DNA of 51,686 nucleotides from Phaeoceros laevis (Eukaryota > Anthocerotophyta > Anthocerotopsida > Notothyladales): the NCBI GenBank assembly GCA_049999765.1, contig JBNGIQ010009103.1:1-51686 (forward strand). The letters are read 5' to 3'. Below are positions 11,301-21,645 of this stretch, piece by piece. Numbering within the stretch: position 1 is the first letter of the stretch; each line of letters begins with the position of its first letter. The translations under genes and the position numbers were made by a program. The notes beneath the pieces are model-generated. The model saw only the letters and a program-made list of their open reading frames with translations. It was not told the origin of the DNA and ran no database searches.

Positions 11301-12088
11301 GGTGGGTGGCGGCAGAGAGAGAGAGCTATGTGCTGGAACAAGTGGGAGAAGAAGTCACAATGGTGGGAACCATATTTGTGGCTACAAATCCAAGCTTAAA
11401 AATATCTTTGACAAAGTAAGACCGACAACAGTCTAGTAGCTTCTAGGTAATCTACCGTGCTCTAAGGTCTCGGTAGGTATGACATACCAGAATGCCAGCA
11501 ATGATGAATTTTAAAGGGCTCTCTAGCCATTCAGGCTTTGCCAACGTGATTGTGCTTGCACATTATTGCCTTGAATAGCTGTGCAGCGAGGAATCCTGCT
11601 CGGAATCAGCTATTATCAACTAGTGATGCCAGGATCCTGCAGAAGCCGGGACAGTTAGCCTTTTTTCATCATCAGCAGCAGCAAAAGCATTGAATGAACC
11701 TGTCCTTTGGCGTTGGTGTCCACTTCTTTCGACTCGTCTTCCGATGTGCTATAAATGAGCTCTTGTTCTAGCATTCTGTGCCACGATTTTGACTGTACCG
11801 GGTTTTTTATGCCCACCATCCTTTCACGTTAGTAACTTGAATGTATGGCCAAGATAAATATGGGTCTAGCCCTTCTTTATCCCATTCAGTTACTTATATA
11901 TGTTGTCAGCAAGTATTCAGGTCATGTACTGGTCTATGTATGTCCATGTGGACTGCCTCCATGTCCTTAAGTGACCATGTTTATAACCATTTTCCAAGGC
12001 TTGCAAATCATTTGCAGCTTCGCTCTCTTTTAAGTATTTATCAGCTGAAGCATTCTTGATGCATCTGATAGACACACAACTGGTATAT

Positions 12089-13322
12089 CACACACCCACA
12101 CACCCGGGAATTAGTATGTGTGTGTGTACCCACCGACCTACCCGGTGTGCTCATTCCATCGACTTGTCCAGCCATTGTCTGTACAGAGAATGCAGTGTGC
12201 ATCCCTCGTCCGGGGAGCACACCACACCATACGGTTTTATCCAGGAATCCTGTCAATTACAGCTTGGCCTGCTATCCAGTGTAGGAGTAGTAGAATGTCT
12301 TGAATGTCTACATACGCCCCTGGGAAGCTGCTATGCATGAGAAAATCCCGGATCGTTCTAAGCAGTCTTGCCTTGACAAATCCATTCTTCTCAAAAGCAT
12401 GCACCAGGAGAAGGATCTCTTCTATGACTTTTTCAGCCGAGCTGCAAATGTGTGCTAACGGAAAAATTTGTGAGAGAATCACCTTGTATGCTTGGTTGAT
12501 AGAACGGTTGGAGTGTAGATGAATGAACTGGGCAAACTCAAAAGGCAGCTCTTGCCTTTTGTCATACTTTTGACATAAGAACGTGCCATTCATGGGGTCA
12601 ATGATCGAAAATTGGAAAGACAGGAAGTGTGCTTGGGTACCAATGACATTGCTCTCAGCATCTGTTGTATACACTTGCACCTCTGGCTCAATTGTTACAA
12701 TGTCCAAGAGGAAGATCCAGAAAGGCGAGTCGTCCTTTCTCTCAATACTTGGATCCAGAAACTGCAAAGGTATTTTGGTGTTAAGCCAACAAGGATCATC
12801 AATATATCTTTGAGTATTGGCAAACAGAGACATGAGAACAGTCCGACCTAGCTTCGCCAATCTGAGAATGAAACAAAATTCATAGTGAAAGAAATATAGA
12901 TTGCACCATATAGGTGAGCAAGCAAAACCCATTGGGATAACGGATTGCTGCCGCCAAACACTATTTCCAAATTGCACAAAATAGTTGTGCATCAGCCAAT
13001 AGTGCAAACTGATCAACCTGTCCATAGGCAATGCTATGTAAGTACTGAAATCAGTATCTTGCAGAGAAACAGCCCATCTGGTTGAGGTGAAGCATGCCTT
13101 AGTATGATCAAACCAAACCATGAGCTGTTGCTTATATTTCAAGCTCCTGTACGCTTGTTTGTATGCAAGCTTAACATATGCCGTTATAGCATTAGTCAGG
13201 GAGTCATTGCCCTCAGTAGGAATGCTTTCATAACATCTAGCAATATCAGCAACAAAAATGTCATGCACCTTACTTGGTAGGTTTAAAGCCATGTCTATTG
13301 TTGATTTAGTGATCCAATACAC
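12089..13322 (-). mobile_element. Penelope-like retroelement, 5'-truncated, with RT ORF
   Basis: Uninterrupted minus ORF 13322-12237 (361 aa) has reverse-transcriptase motifs in order: motif A VADIARCYESI (Asp about residue 26), motif B PMGFACSPIWCN (130-141) and motif C RYIDD (172-176). NYFVQFG before PMG and CNLYFFHYE after it fit Penelope-like/telomerase-type RTs better than Copia or LINE RTs (family recall, no search done). No GIY-YIG domain is visible. The ORF is cut just before motif A, 1-7 bp from Copia sequence, so the 5' end is lost. Beyond the stop are a 9-bp inverted repeat (GGTGTGCTC/GAGCACACC, 12144-12152 and 12215-12223) and an (AC)n...(GT)n hairpin at 12089-12129. Known N-terminal-EN Penelope elements favour microsatellites, which fits. 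The open frame suggests limited age. Confidence 0.68.
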
Positions 13323-14860
13323 CGAAGTTTGAATATGAGTACCAGTCTATTATTGACAACAAAACATGCTATTATTGACAACAAAACATGGGTACTTGAA
13401 GACTTACCACCTAGAAGAAAGGCAATCATGTGTAAGTGGGTTTTCAAGCGGAAGCTCGTTGCTGACGACACAGTTGCCAAGTTTAAAGCAAGACTTATGG
13501 CACGTGGATACAGTCAAGTGGAGGGACTGGACTACATGGAAACCTTTTCCACTGTGGTTTGAGCAACATCCAGTCGCACCTTGCTGGCCATCGCAACACA
13601 ACATAATTTCCTGCTGCAACACATGGATGTTAAAACCGCCTTCCTAAATGGGAACTTGAAAGAGACAATATACATGCGTAAACCAGAAGGGTACGTTGAC
13701 CCCAAGCATCCAACTAAGGTATGCAAACGCATGAATCAAAACACTGTATGGGCTGAAACAGTCACCACATGAGTGGTATAAAAGAATAGATACTTATTAG
13801 AAAAACTGTGGTTTTCTCCAAAGTAGTGTAGACTCCAACATCTATAAACTACATGACAAGAATGGTGTAGGATACTTAGCAGTGTATGTTGATGACGCTG
13901 TGATCATCTCTAGCAGTCCTGCACAGATGAACAAGGTCAAGGCAATACTCGCCTCTGAGTTCTCAATGACAGATTTGGGCCAACTCACCTGGTTTTAGAT
14001 ATTCAGATACGTCAAAACTTGGCTAGGCACACCATTTTCATACACCAAGCACAATTTGTGCATCAAATCTTTGCACGCTTCAGAATGCAGAATGCAACAT
14101 TTGCAGCAACACCAATGGCCACTGGTGAGAAGCTCACATTGGAGCAGTGCCCACAAAATGATCAAGAGCGAACGCAAATGGAAAAAATACCGTACAGACT
14201 TGCAGTGGGAGCGCTGATATATTTCTGCAACTGGACACGCCCTGAGCTCTCACACGCAATCAGGGTGACCTCGCAATTTCTCTCAAATTAAGGAACAACG
14301 CAGTGGAATGTTGTTAAGAGATGCATGCGTTACCTTGGAGGCACGCCCAAGCTTGGAATCCTGTATACTCAGCGACCAATGAACGTGCTCTTGACATGTT
14401 ACTGCACATGATGCTAGCTGGGCAGCCAACTTTGACAACCAACGCTCCATCTCAGCATACTGTGTGATGCTAGGACAAGACGAAAATCAAGCAATATAGC
14501 ATGGCACAGCAAGAAACAACCAGTGGTGGCTCTGTCCTCAACTGAGGCGGAGTACATATCTGCAACAATAGCAGCACAGGACATCATCCATGGCAGAGCA
14601 TTATTAGCATCCCTCAGCGAGACCCAGACAATACCAACACTCCTAATGAGTGACAACCAATCTGCCATAGCACTCGCCCAGAATTTTGTCATGCATGCGA
14701 GAACCAAGCATATAGACATCAAACACCATTTTATTAGGCAGGTAATCACAGATGGGCATGCTAACCTACAATTTGTGTCCACGCACGATAACATCGCAGA
14801 CTTACTCACAAAGGCACTTCCTCGAGAGAAGCACGAGAAGTTTTCCAAAGCCATGGGGTT
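13323..14860 (+). mobile_element. Ty1/Copia remnant: reverse transcriptase and RNase H
   Basis: Pieces in shifting frames give Copia RT (KWVFKRKLVADDTVAKFKAR at about 13435; HMDVKTAFLNG at about 13620; YVDDAVIIS at about 13890) and RNase H (SSTEAEYIS at about 14535; DNQSAIALAQN at about 14660; HARTKHIDIKHHFIR at about 14695; DLLTKALPREKHEKF at about 14800). Stops and frameshifts are numerous. A perfect 22-bp tandem duplication at 13347-13390 breaks the frame near the start. The order, same strand and complementary content suggest it may be the 3' half of the element at 3090-5570, although the C-terminal half of integrase is missing from both. Confidence 0.92.
13347..13390. repeat. 22-bp tandem duplication
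   Basis: Two adjacent identical copies of a 22-bp unit that begins CTATTATTGACAAC. It shifts the Copia RT frame. Confidence 0.95.
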
Positions 14861-14969
14861 AGTGTGTGTGTATGTGTGTCTATTTGAGGAGGTTGACGGT
14901 TCTAGAAGGATCCCCCCCTTGCCCATAAGCGGGCACCCGGTGGCTAACGGGTACAAGAAAGTTTATTTC
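14861..14969 (-). repeat. Microsatellite-hairpin repeat family, copy 2
   Basis: Interrupted (GT)n at 14861-14879, then ATTTGAGGAGGTTGACGG, a CCCCCCTTGCCC block with an inverted GCGGG/CCCG motif, then GGGTACAAGAAAGTTTATTT. It shares the last part only with copy 1. It begins exactly where the Copia polyprotein ends, so the Copia frame reads into it (CVYVCLFEEVDGS). Confidence 0.72.
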
Positions 14970-16662
14970 AAAATTGCATGCCGCCGATCTCCCAATCTTA
15001 GTAGAAGACCCTGATGCATAGCACCTGCACTACCCACCTAGCTAGCACTGCGAACCCCAATACTGCAGCTTCCTCAAGCGGGGTAAAATCTCGTGGTCGG
15101 CATCACTGTTGAGCAGCGCCACCAAGGCTCTACATCAACCCAACATGCAGTCAGAGAAAAGAGCAACGCCAACCGCAATGGGAGTAATGCTAGGGCACGC
15201 ACCATATATGATTATCTGATGACCGTCCTCGGTGAAGTCACAACCGGCATACATGAAGCGGTCGAAGCAGTTTGGCAAACATCTGAATGGAGCTCCAGCT
15301 GCGAGATGCGGCATCCCTTGAGCAAGCCGCCACCTGGAGTGCGCAAGCTCCAACTCTTCCTCAACATAGTACAGCTTAGCGAACTCCTTGCACACAGCAC
15401 ATGGACATCAGCGGTGTAGAAGGCAGGCAAACAAGATCAGCACCAGCGCAAGCAACACCGCAATCTCGAGCTCACACTCCGCCATCGCGAAGTAAGCTCA
15501 CCGCCGACCTAAACAGCTGAAGACTGTGAAGTTACTGAAGAATAACCGGACATAATACTAGCTAAGTGGGAGTAAAGGTAGAAATGTGTACTTAATACGC
15601 ATTTATGTATCCAGCATTAAAAAAATAATAATTAATTAGGGCATCCTTTAGTGCATCAGATAGGATTCGGTAAGATTCCTATATATGCTGCTGGGGGTCG
15701 TGACCCAAATACATTAACGGTCACTTGCACGGGACACCACGAACGGTTGTCCCCACGTCCTTTTAAGTGGCCACTCGGCCCCAATACAAACATTCTCTTT
15801 TATGCATTCTTGCCTACCTCTCTATCGATTCTAGACTAATCTTTATAGGTTAGGGTTAGATGACTAGTAGAGTGAGGATGCGGGTTAGTACCCATGTGGT
15901 CTTAATGGCCATTTTAACGTTGGCTGCACATTACGGTGTGCCGTTAGGGTCGGGCCTGGGTTAATGACAGCTGAGACCCTCAGTTAGGTAGGTGCCAAGC
16001 TGCTACCTTCGCCAAGGCATCGATGGTGGCGCTCGGAGCAGGTCGTGAAGGTGGATCGACGTCAGGTCGAGCATAGCAGGCTGGCCAGCAACGGCTCTTT
16101 AGGCACCTGCACTAAAGCAAGCGGTGAGCTCAATGCAGGTGGATTTTCTTTGTCTTGTGGGATCTTGTTGGAAGCTGTGAACTTTCCGGGACAAGGTTTG
16201 AGCATTGCCAAATGATTCATGCCCGTGCCACATCGCGTGGGCACGTGCATAGGCTAGCTTACGGTGACGACACTGATTGGCAAGTAGGATGCGGAATGGT
16301 GATATGGTTAGCATATTGGCATGTACTAGGTATTCAGGTGACCCACCGCATGACAAGACTAAACTTGGCTCACGTTGTGACATGCCAAACGGTCCCCTCC
16401 CTCGGCGGGAGACTTGGGGGAGAGCCAAGCAACAATTGGCTAATACACAGTGTTTACGTGAAGTGGAAATGGAGCACTTCGGAGCAGCACAAGGCAAATC
16501 TTGAAAGGCCACCGAGTGGCACAAGGCACATCTCAGAAGGCCACGTCTAGGTAGCAATTCTGAAATGTTCTCGCTAGGTAATATTAGTAGACCAGCTGGT
16601 ATATAGTGAAAAAACTAGCGCCCGCACAGTCTGACTACTATCAAGTTGTATACACTTGCTCA
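14970..16662. other. Intergenic; no gene recognised
   Basis: Short ORFs on both strands overlap each other with no domain signal. TTTATAGGTTAGGGTTAG near 15840 looks telomere-like by chance. Confidence 0.5.
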
Positions 16663-16670
16663 ATTGGGAT

Positions 16671-17795
16671 CTTAGTTGCATAGTAACTTGTAATGTGAAA
16701 CGTTTCTTTCATTTTGAAGGATAAGTAACCGCCTAATAATTTTTTAATTAAAATTTAATTTTCGTAAATATATAATACTATTTTTTTGAAATATGAATAT
16801 GGTGACATGTTCTTTCCACTTTGAACCTGCATGAGCATTCAACTTGTCCAACAGGCTTGCCCAGCAGGTTCGACTCCACCTGCCCCGCCCGTGCTCATCC
16901 CGGCCGCCCTCCCTCTACTCATCCAGAGTCGCCTGCTCCAACTGCATTCCAACGTGCCTGCCACGCTCTCCGGGCGCATCCCCTTGGCCTGCACCCCAAC
17001 AATCAACTGCTGGAAGACGAGCAACTGCAGAGAGGCGAGGTTGGAGCACCATCACTCCCCCTTGCCCGACGCACTGCTGCTCCTGGCACGCATTCTTGCT
17101 CCTTCCAACTCCACAGATTTCGAACGCATCCGCTCCGCCAGGGGCGTCCTTCATGGACAACACAGTCTTGCTGCCATCCCCTCCCTCGCTGCTCCCCTGC
17201 TGTAGAGCATGCTCCGCCACCACCCTTGCCAACCTCCCCGATCGAGACAGTAGTGGGAACTTATGCAGATGGAAGCTCACCCTTCCACTTCAATCACCAC
17301 ATCCAAGGGTAGACCTGCGGAGTAGAACCACTCTTGCCCGCGGCGATGGGGATCCCGAGGGGGGAGTGATGTGATGTGATGTGATTTTATTTGAGGAGGT
17401 TGACACGGTTCCATAGAGGTGGTCGCTCCTGCCGCCATAGGAGCGGCAGGTGGTGATCCTGCATCCTCCGTTGCCCGTTGCTTGCCAGTGCCAGCAGCCG
17501 AGGCAGAGGCCATGGTAGCAGAAGCAGCAGCAGGAGAGAAGAGGCGATGGCATTGAGGAGCTTGAGCTGGGTGAGAATACATGCCCTAATCCGTCGAAGC
17601 TTTGAGGACGGCCCGTTTAGGTGCCCGTTTTGCAATTAAGAATGTGTACGACATGCAGAAAAGGCCAGGAAAGCGCTTCAAAAATTTTTGTTAAAGGAAA
17701 ATGAAAATTATAATTGAACGCAACGGCTAACAGTAACGTCCTTAACGTTTCAGTAACGTTACGTATTTTAAGAAACGCGTTACTATGCAACTAAG
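16671..17795. mobile_element. hAT-like non-autonomous DNA transposon (TIR + 8-bp TSD)
   Basis: Perfect 17-bp terminal inverted repeats: CTTAGTTGCATAGTAAC at 16671-16687 and its complement at 17779-17795. Both are bordered by the 8-bp direct repeat ATTGGGAT (16663-16670 and 17796-17803). An 8-bp TSD fits the hAT superfamily. Subterminal GTAACG and GAAACG words occur near both ends. The interior (16820-17380) has long overlapping Pro/Arg/Ser-rich ORFs on both strands that look like GC-rich captured or random sequence, not transposase. It also contains family copy 3 (17366-17460). Confidence 0.88.
17366..17460 (-). repeat. Microsatellite-hairpin repeat family, copy 3, with GTGAT tract
   Basis: A (GTGAT)n tract at 17366-17385 replaces (GT)n. 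It is followed by TTTATTTGAGGAGGTTGACA, then CGGTTCCATAGAGG and a perfect 8-bp stem (CCTGCCGC 17428-17435, GCGGCAGG 17443-17450). CCATAGAGG is shared with the copy at 42640-42708. Confidence 0.7.
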
Positions 17796-17803
17796 ATTGG
17801 GAT

Positions 17804-18541
17804 AAGCTGGTGTGCAACCAGCCTACCCTGTCCACTGTCCCGTGGTAGAGGACGAGCTGATAGTGACTTAAGTGGAATGTTTTGTATTGCAATATCTAAT
17901 GTTTAGCATGAGCTCCCCTAAAAAAAGCTTTTAAAAAAAAAAAGGGATAAGTATATATAAAGTGAAATCAGATTCGCTAAAAAAAAAACCTTGAAATAAA
18001 TCCGCTCGAACTTTCACGGTATTTTACGCCGGTCAGAGGTGCATAGCTAATACTCGCCAGTCTAAGCCGAAATCATCCCGGCTTCAAGTGGCTGCGAGAT
18101 CCCGCGATGCTGTAGCTGCAACTTTGTTCGGCGCTGGTAACCAATCAGGCCCCGCATCCCATGCTTGGGACGATTCCCTTCGGCTAGTAAGGAGAGGAAA
18201 AAGGTTAGCCTTCTTCAGACTGCACCTCCCCAGATCTCGTCTTCGTCTTGTGGTGTGCCTTGTTTTGGTTCATCCATTGGTAGAATGAGGCTGTGTACCC
18301 CATTACGCACTGCTGGTACTCAAAAGCCAGCCCTTCCTCATGTGATCCAGAACCCTATGCCACTACTGCCTAAGCTGTTCAACAGTTGAGAAGCTGAAGC
18401 TAGGTGGCCCTTACAAGCTCAATGGGGAATTCTGGAGAGGGGTCGAAGTAACTCTGCTAGGCACAAGTGCAACTTCTACGCGACCTACAAATCAGTCCTA
18501 ACACGTTTGAAGCCCCGTCTGCCGTGAGGGGTAGAGTAAAA
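17804..18541. other. Upstream region of RhoGDI gene
   Basis: AT-rich to about 18000, then mixed composition. TATATATAAAG near 17951 is a TATA-like word but lies about 590 bp from the ATG. The region probably holds the promoter and 5' leader. Confidence 0.35.
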
Positions 18542-19804
18542 ATGAGCGGACTGACCGGAAAGGCCGCTGACTCAGCCGGGTCGTCTGGAGACGATTTTGT
18601 AGCGATGCCCCTGCTACTGCCTCCTCTGCAGTCGCATGCCCAGGGACTGACTAGACAGCTCAGTACCACCTCATTCTGCGAGTCCGAAGACGAGGAGCCC
18701 AAACTGGATGGGGATTTTGTGCCTGGCGCCCTGATTCCTCTGAAGCAACAGCTTGAGCTTGACAAGGTACGTCTTTAATGTGAACCATAGATGGCACGCA
18801 CTTTGCAAGTTTTTCTTGGTCTGGAGTTGGTTTCTTACTGCTTTGCTTCATATCTTGCACCAGCTGTGAGGTTGATAGACAGTGCCCGAGAACTGAAGCA
18901 GCTGAGTATACTGTTCATTACAGGAGGATGAGAGCCTCAGACGCTGGAAGGAACAACTTTTAGGTTCTGTCGAGCTAGATGCTGGTATGTTTAGCCGGTA
19001 CGATTGTTCAGTCGCTTCATCGTGATGTCCGTCCTGGTGGTCAGTGAGGACCTTAACTTGGCGTTAAGTGTGCAGCGTTGAGCTTCGTGCACGTGAGTAA
19101 CCACTGCCCTGCTAATTCGGTTAGTTTATTATGCAGACCACTTAGAACCTGAAGTGCAGGTGTTGACTCTAGGCATTTTATCTAAAGGCCGCCCTGAAGT
19201 ATCAATTCCTTTACCTCTTGCCCCCGATATGCGGGGTACAATATTCACTCTCAAGGAGGGAAGCATCTACAGTTTGAAATTCACTTTCGTTGTTAGACAT
19301 AATCTTGTGTCAGGCCTGAGGTACATCAACACCGTGTGGAAGAATGGGGTGCAAGGTAAAGGCAGAGTACTTTGTCCACGAAAAATACTTGCAGCTTTAT
19401 TGCCAGGTCTGCCTGTTGTCAAAATATGAACTGTGTAGTTGCATGTTCAGTGGACCAATCAAAGGTTATGCTTGGAACATTTGGCCCCCAACGGGAACCT
19501 TATGTCCAAGTCATGCACGAGGAAATTACTCCATCTGGGATGCTTGCTCGTGGAGCCTATACAGCCAGAACCAAGGTTTGTTTCCTAAGCTGGCAGCTCC
19601 CTAAGCTTCACCGTTTTGCCTTTCTGCCTTTGGAGCAAGCCATGTTGTTGCCTAGAGCTTGCCAGGGAGACAATCAATCAGCTGCCTGGTGACAGTTGTG
19701 TCCGGTGGTCTCTTCTTTGCCTTCTACTTTTGCAGTTTGTGGATGATGACGAAAGGTGTCATTTAGATGTGGACTACACATTTCAGATACGAAGAGATTG
19801 GTAG
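18542..19804 (+). CDS. RHOGDI: Rho GDP-dissociation inhibitor (RhoGDI)
   Basis: Five exons join in frame: 18542-18766, 18924-18984, 19137-19355, 19451-19575, 19736-19804, giving 232 aa. All introns (95-160 nt) are GT-AG. The N-terminal 60 residues are variable and acidic (ESEDEEPKLDGDF). GALIPLKQQLELDK and EDESLRRWKEQLLGSVEL form the helical regulatory arm. The immunoglobulin-like prenyl-binding fold follows: TLKEGSIYSLKFTF, NTVWKNGV, VMLGTFGPQREPY, EEITPSGMLARG, FVDDD and a final YTFQIRRDW. The protein extracts prenylated ROP GTPases from membranes and keeps them GDP-bound in the cytosol. In plants it focuses ROP activity in tip growth such as root hairs (family knowledge). Length and order match the family, and no lesion is seen, so it is probably functional. 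The ATG at 18542 starts the conserved-looking N-terminus; a longer open frame from 18467 lacks an ATG. Confidence 0.94.
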
Positions 19805-20229
19805 GAGAAGGAGATTCTCATGCCAATCACTAACTGGCATCGTAGATCTGGAATATGTGATCCGGAATTTGCGAGACTTGGATGGTACAACCATATAAGT
19901 GACTGGAACTGGTCGGTCTCTTGCTCCGAGTCTGCAAGGTCTGCCCATGACTTACTAGCCGTAAATGCACCGCTCTGTACCATCAGATTGCCAACGGACT
20001 CGTTTGAGTTCCAACAGGCATCCCCCCTCAGCAGAATGAGACAGTAGTGCTGCACGTTGTTTGCGATAGTAATTTACGGATTGGGTGGCAGGCCCTGGGG
20101 GAGGACGCCACCATCCTGGAGAAGGCAGTGGTGTAGCAGACAAATATAAAACAGTTTCCCGGAGTAGGCTTTGGCATTGGCTGTTAGCCAAACCCTTCAA
20201 AGGATACACACGGACTGGGGGTAGGCGCT

Positions 20230-20380
20230 AAGTTTTCACAAACCATGTCCCCATCCTAGTTTTCACAAAAACATGTATCCTTTTTTTCAAATATATGTCT
20301 TGTTTTCACAAAACATATATGCTGTTTTTCACAAATTACATGAGTTGTTTTCTGAAAACTAATAAAAACATTTTCACGAA
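20230..20380. repeat. Degenerate tandem repeat GTTTTCACAAAACATATATG
   Basis: About five diverged units of roughly 28 bp, each with TTTTCACAAA and usually CATATATG or CATGTAT. Confidence 0.75.
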
Positions 20381-20999
20381 ATGCATTTAAATATACATAA
20401 ACCACCACTCGAGCCCCTCTCCTTCCACTACTTCAACTCAACCTACTTGTAAGTTTTCGCCAATCCGAGTATAGCGGTGAACTGCATGGTTCGCAGGCTA
20501 ACGCTTGGCTGAGACTAGGACATCATGGCATGGCATAGCATGAGAATGTTATGTGGAGGGTGGGCCCATCTGCATTTTCTAGTGTTTTCCTTGCAACACT
20601 TCTGGTCTCCTCAACAATGGGGATGGTGGGCAGATGTACCTTGGTCAGCAAGTTGATGATGATGTGGCTGCATATGACCCGGATGTATGCATGACCGCGG
20701 ATGTCAGTTACGTAGAGCAGAGGCAGGACATAAGAATGCGAGAGATCTGCAAAAGGAGTGGAACTGTGCGCAAGCATCATCACAGGTTTGCTGGCAACGT
20801 TGCGTTGTGAAAAAGAAAATGTGTAGTGTGACAACAATTGGAATGTTCAACTTGCTGCCCGAGAAAGGGTGCAACAGGTGCACATCGAAGTACACAGGTT
20901 GCTACCTGCTAAAGCAATGTATGGCTTCCAAGCTGGATTACCGTAGGATGCAAGAATGTTGGGGCCAGCCCATTTGAGAGCACTGACTACAACGTTGAC

Positions 21000-21062
21000 A
21001 AAGTGCTGGGTGGGAATGAGGAATGCTGGGTGGGAATGAGGAATGCTGGGTGGGTGGGTGGG
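21000..21062. repeat. Tandem repeat GCTGGGTGGGAATGAGGAAT
   Basis: A 20-bp unit repeated about 2.5 times, ending in (GGGT)n. Confidence 0.92.
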
Positions 21063-21645
21063 AAAGCCAAGGCATGTCTAGAGCGAAGAGCCTAGCTGCT
21101 GATGGTAGAGGATATAGCTGGTCCTGAGGCTACAACATATCCACCGATGTGTTAGTAGGCACGTGATTGCACTCATGGATGTGTGTTGAATGCATTACGT
21201 CCCCGATAAAGGCTTTATGAAAAACAAATGATGAAAATTGCGAGTGCAGACCAGCAAGATATCAACAGTCTCCACCCTGCACATAGAACCCGTTTATATA
21301 AGTTAAAGGCAAGCCCCATATATATTCAATACCTGAAATGACCAGACTCTGCAGTTCAAAGCATGTTGTTCATATGAAAACATATGCATTGCACACTTAA
21401 CCTTAGTCTGAAAGAACCACAAAGGTAGCAGTTAATGCTCAGCATGTACTCCAGCACATCACTGTCTTTCGCCCCAACCTCAAGGATAGTTAAATCTTCA
21501 TCTTCTGCCCTTCCAAACACAACTTGCTTGAAGTAAAATTTTCACCACGGATCCACAAGATAGACAGGATACAATGCATTCCACATGCTCTCTGAAGTCG
21601 ACCAAAATGCACGGGTGGTCAAACGCCCTAGAATAGAGCTAAAAC

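Larger units (their letters stand above)
7520..12060. other. Repeat-derived non-coding stretch; no gene recognised
   Basis: No ORF here carries a recognisable domain. Two stretches (8100-9300 and 10150-11450) share a non-coding repeat core with 37530-38230 and 40530-41480. Each has a purine-rich tract followed by a TATA-like word (for example TCTTATATAG at 9147), which suggests LTR or promoter remnants. Confidence 0.5.
19805..21645. other. Intergenic between RhoGDI and SCY2; small repeats only
   Basis: Contains a degenerate repeat at 20230-20380, a short exon-like stretch around 20640-20810 (frame containing DDDVAAYDPDVC, not recognised) and a tandem repeat at 21000-21062. No supported gene. 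Confidence 0.5.

Noticed and set aside
15835-15860. Interstitial telomere repeat (TTAGGGTTAG)
   Set aside because: Only about one and a half units, within chance expectation.
16820-17582. Overlapping long ORFs on both strands as genes
   Set aside because: Pro/Arg/Ser-rich frames are open on several frames at once because of GC-rich sequence; no domain or splice support.
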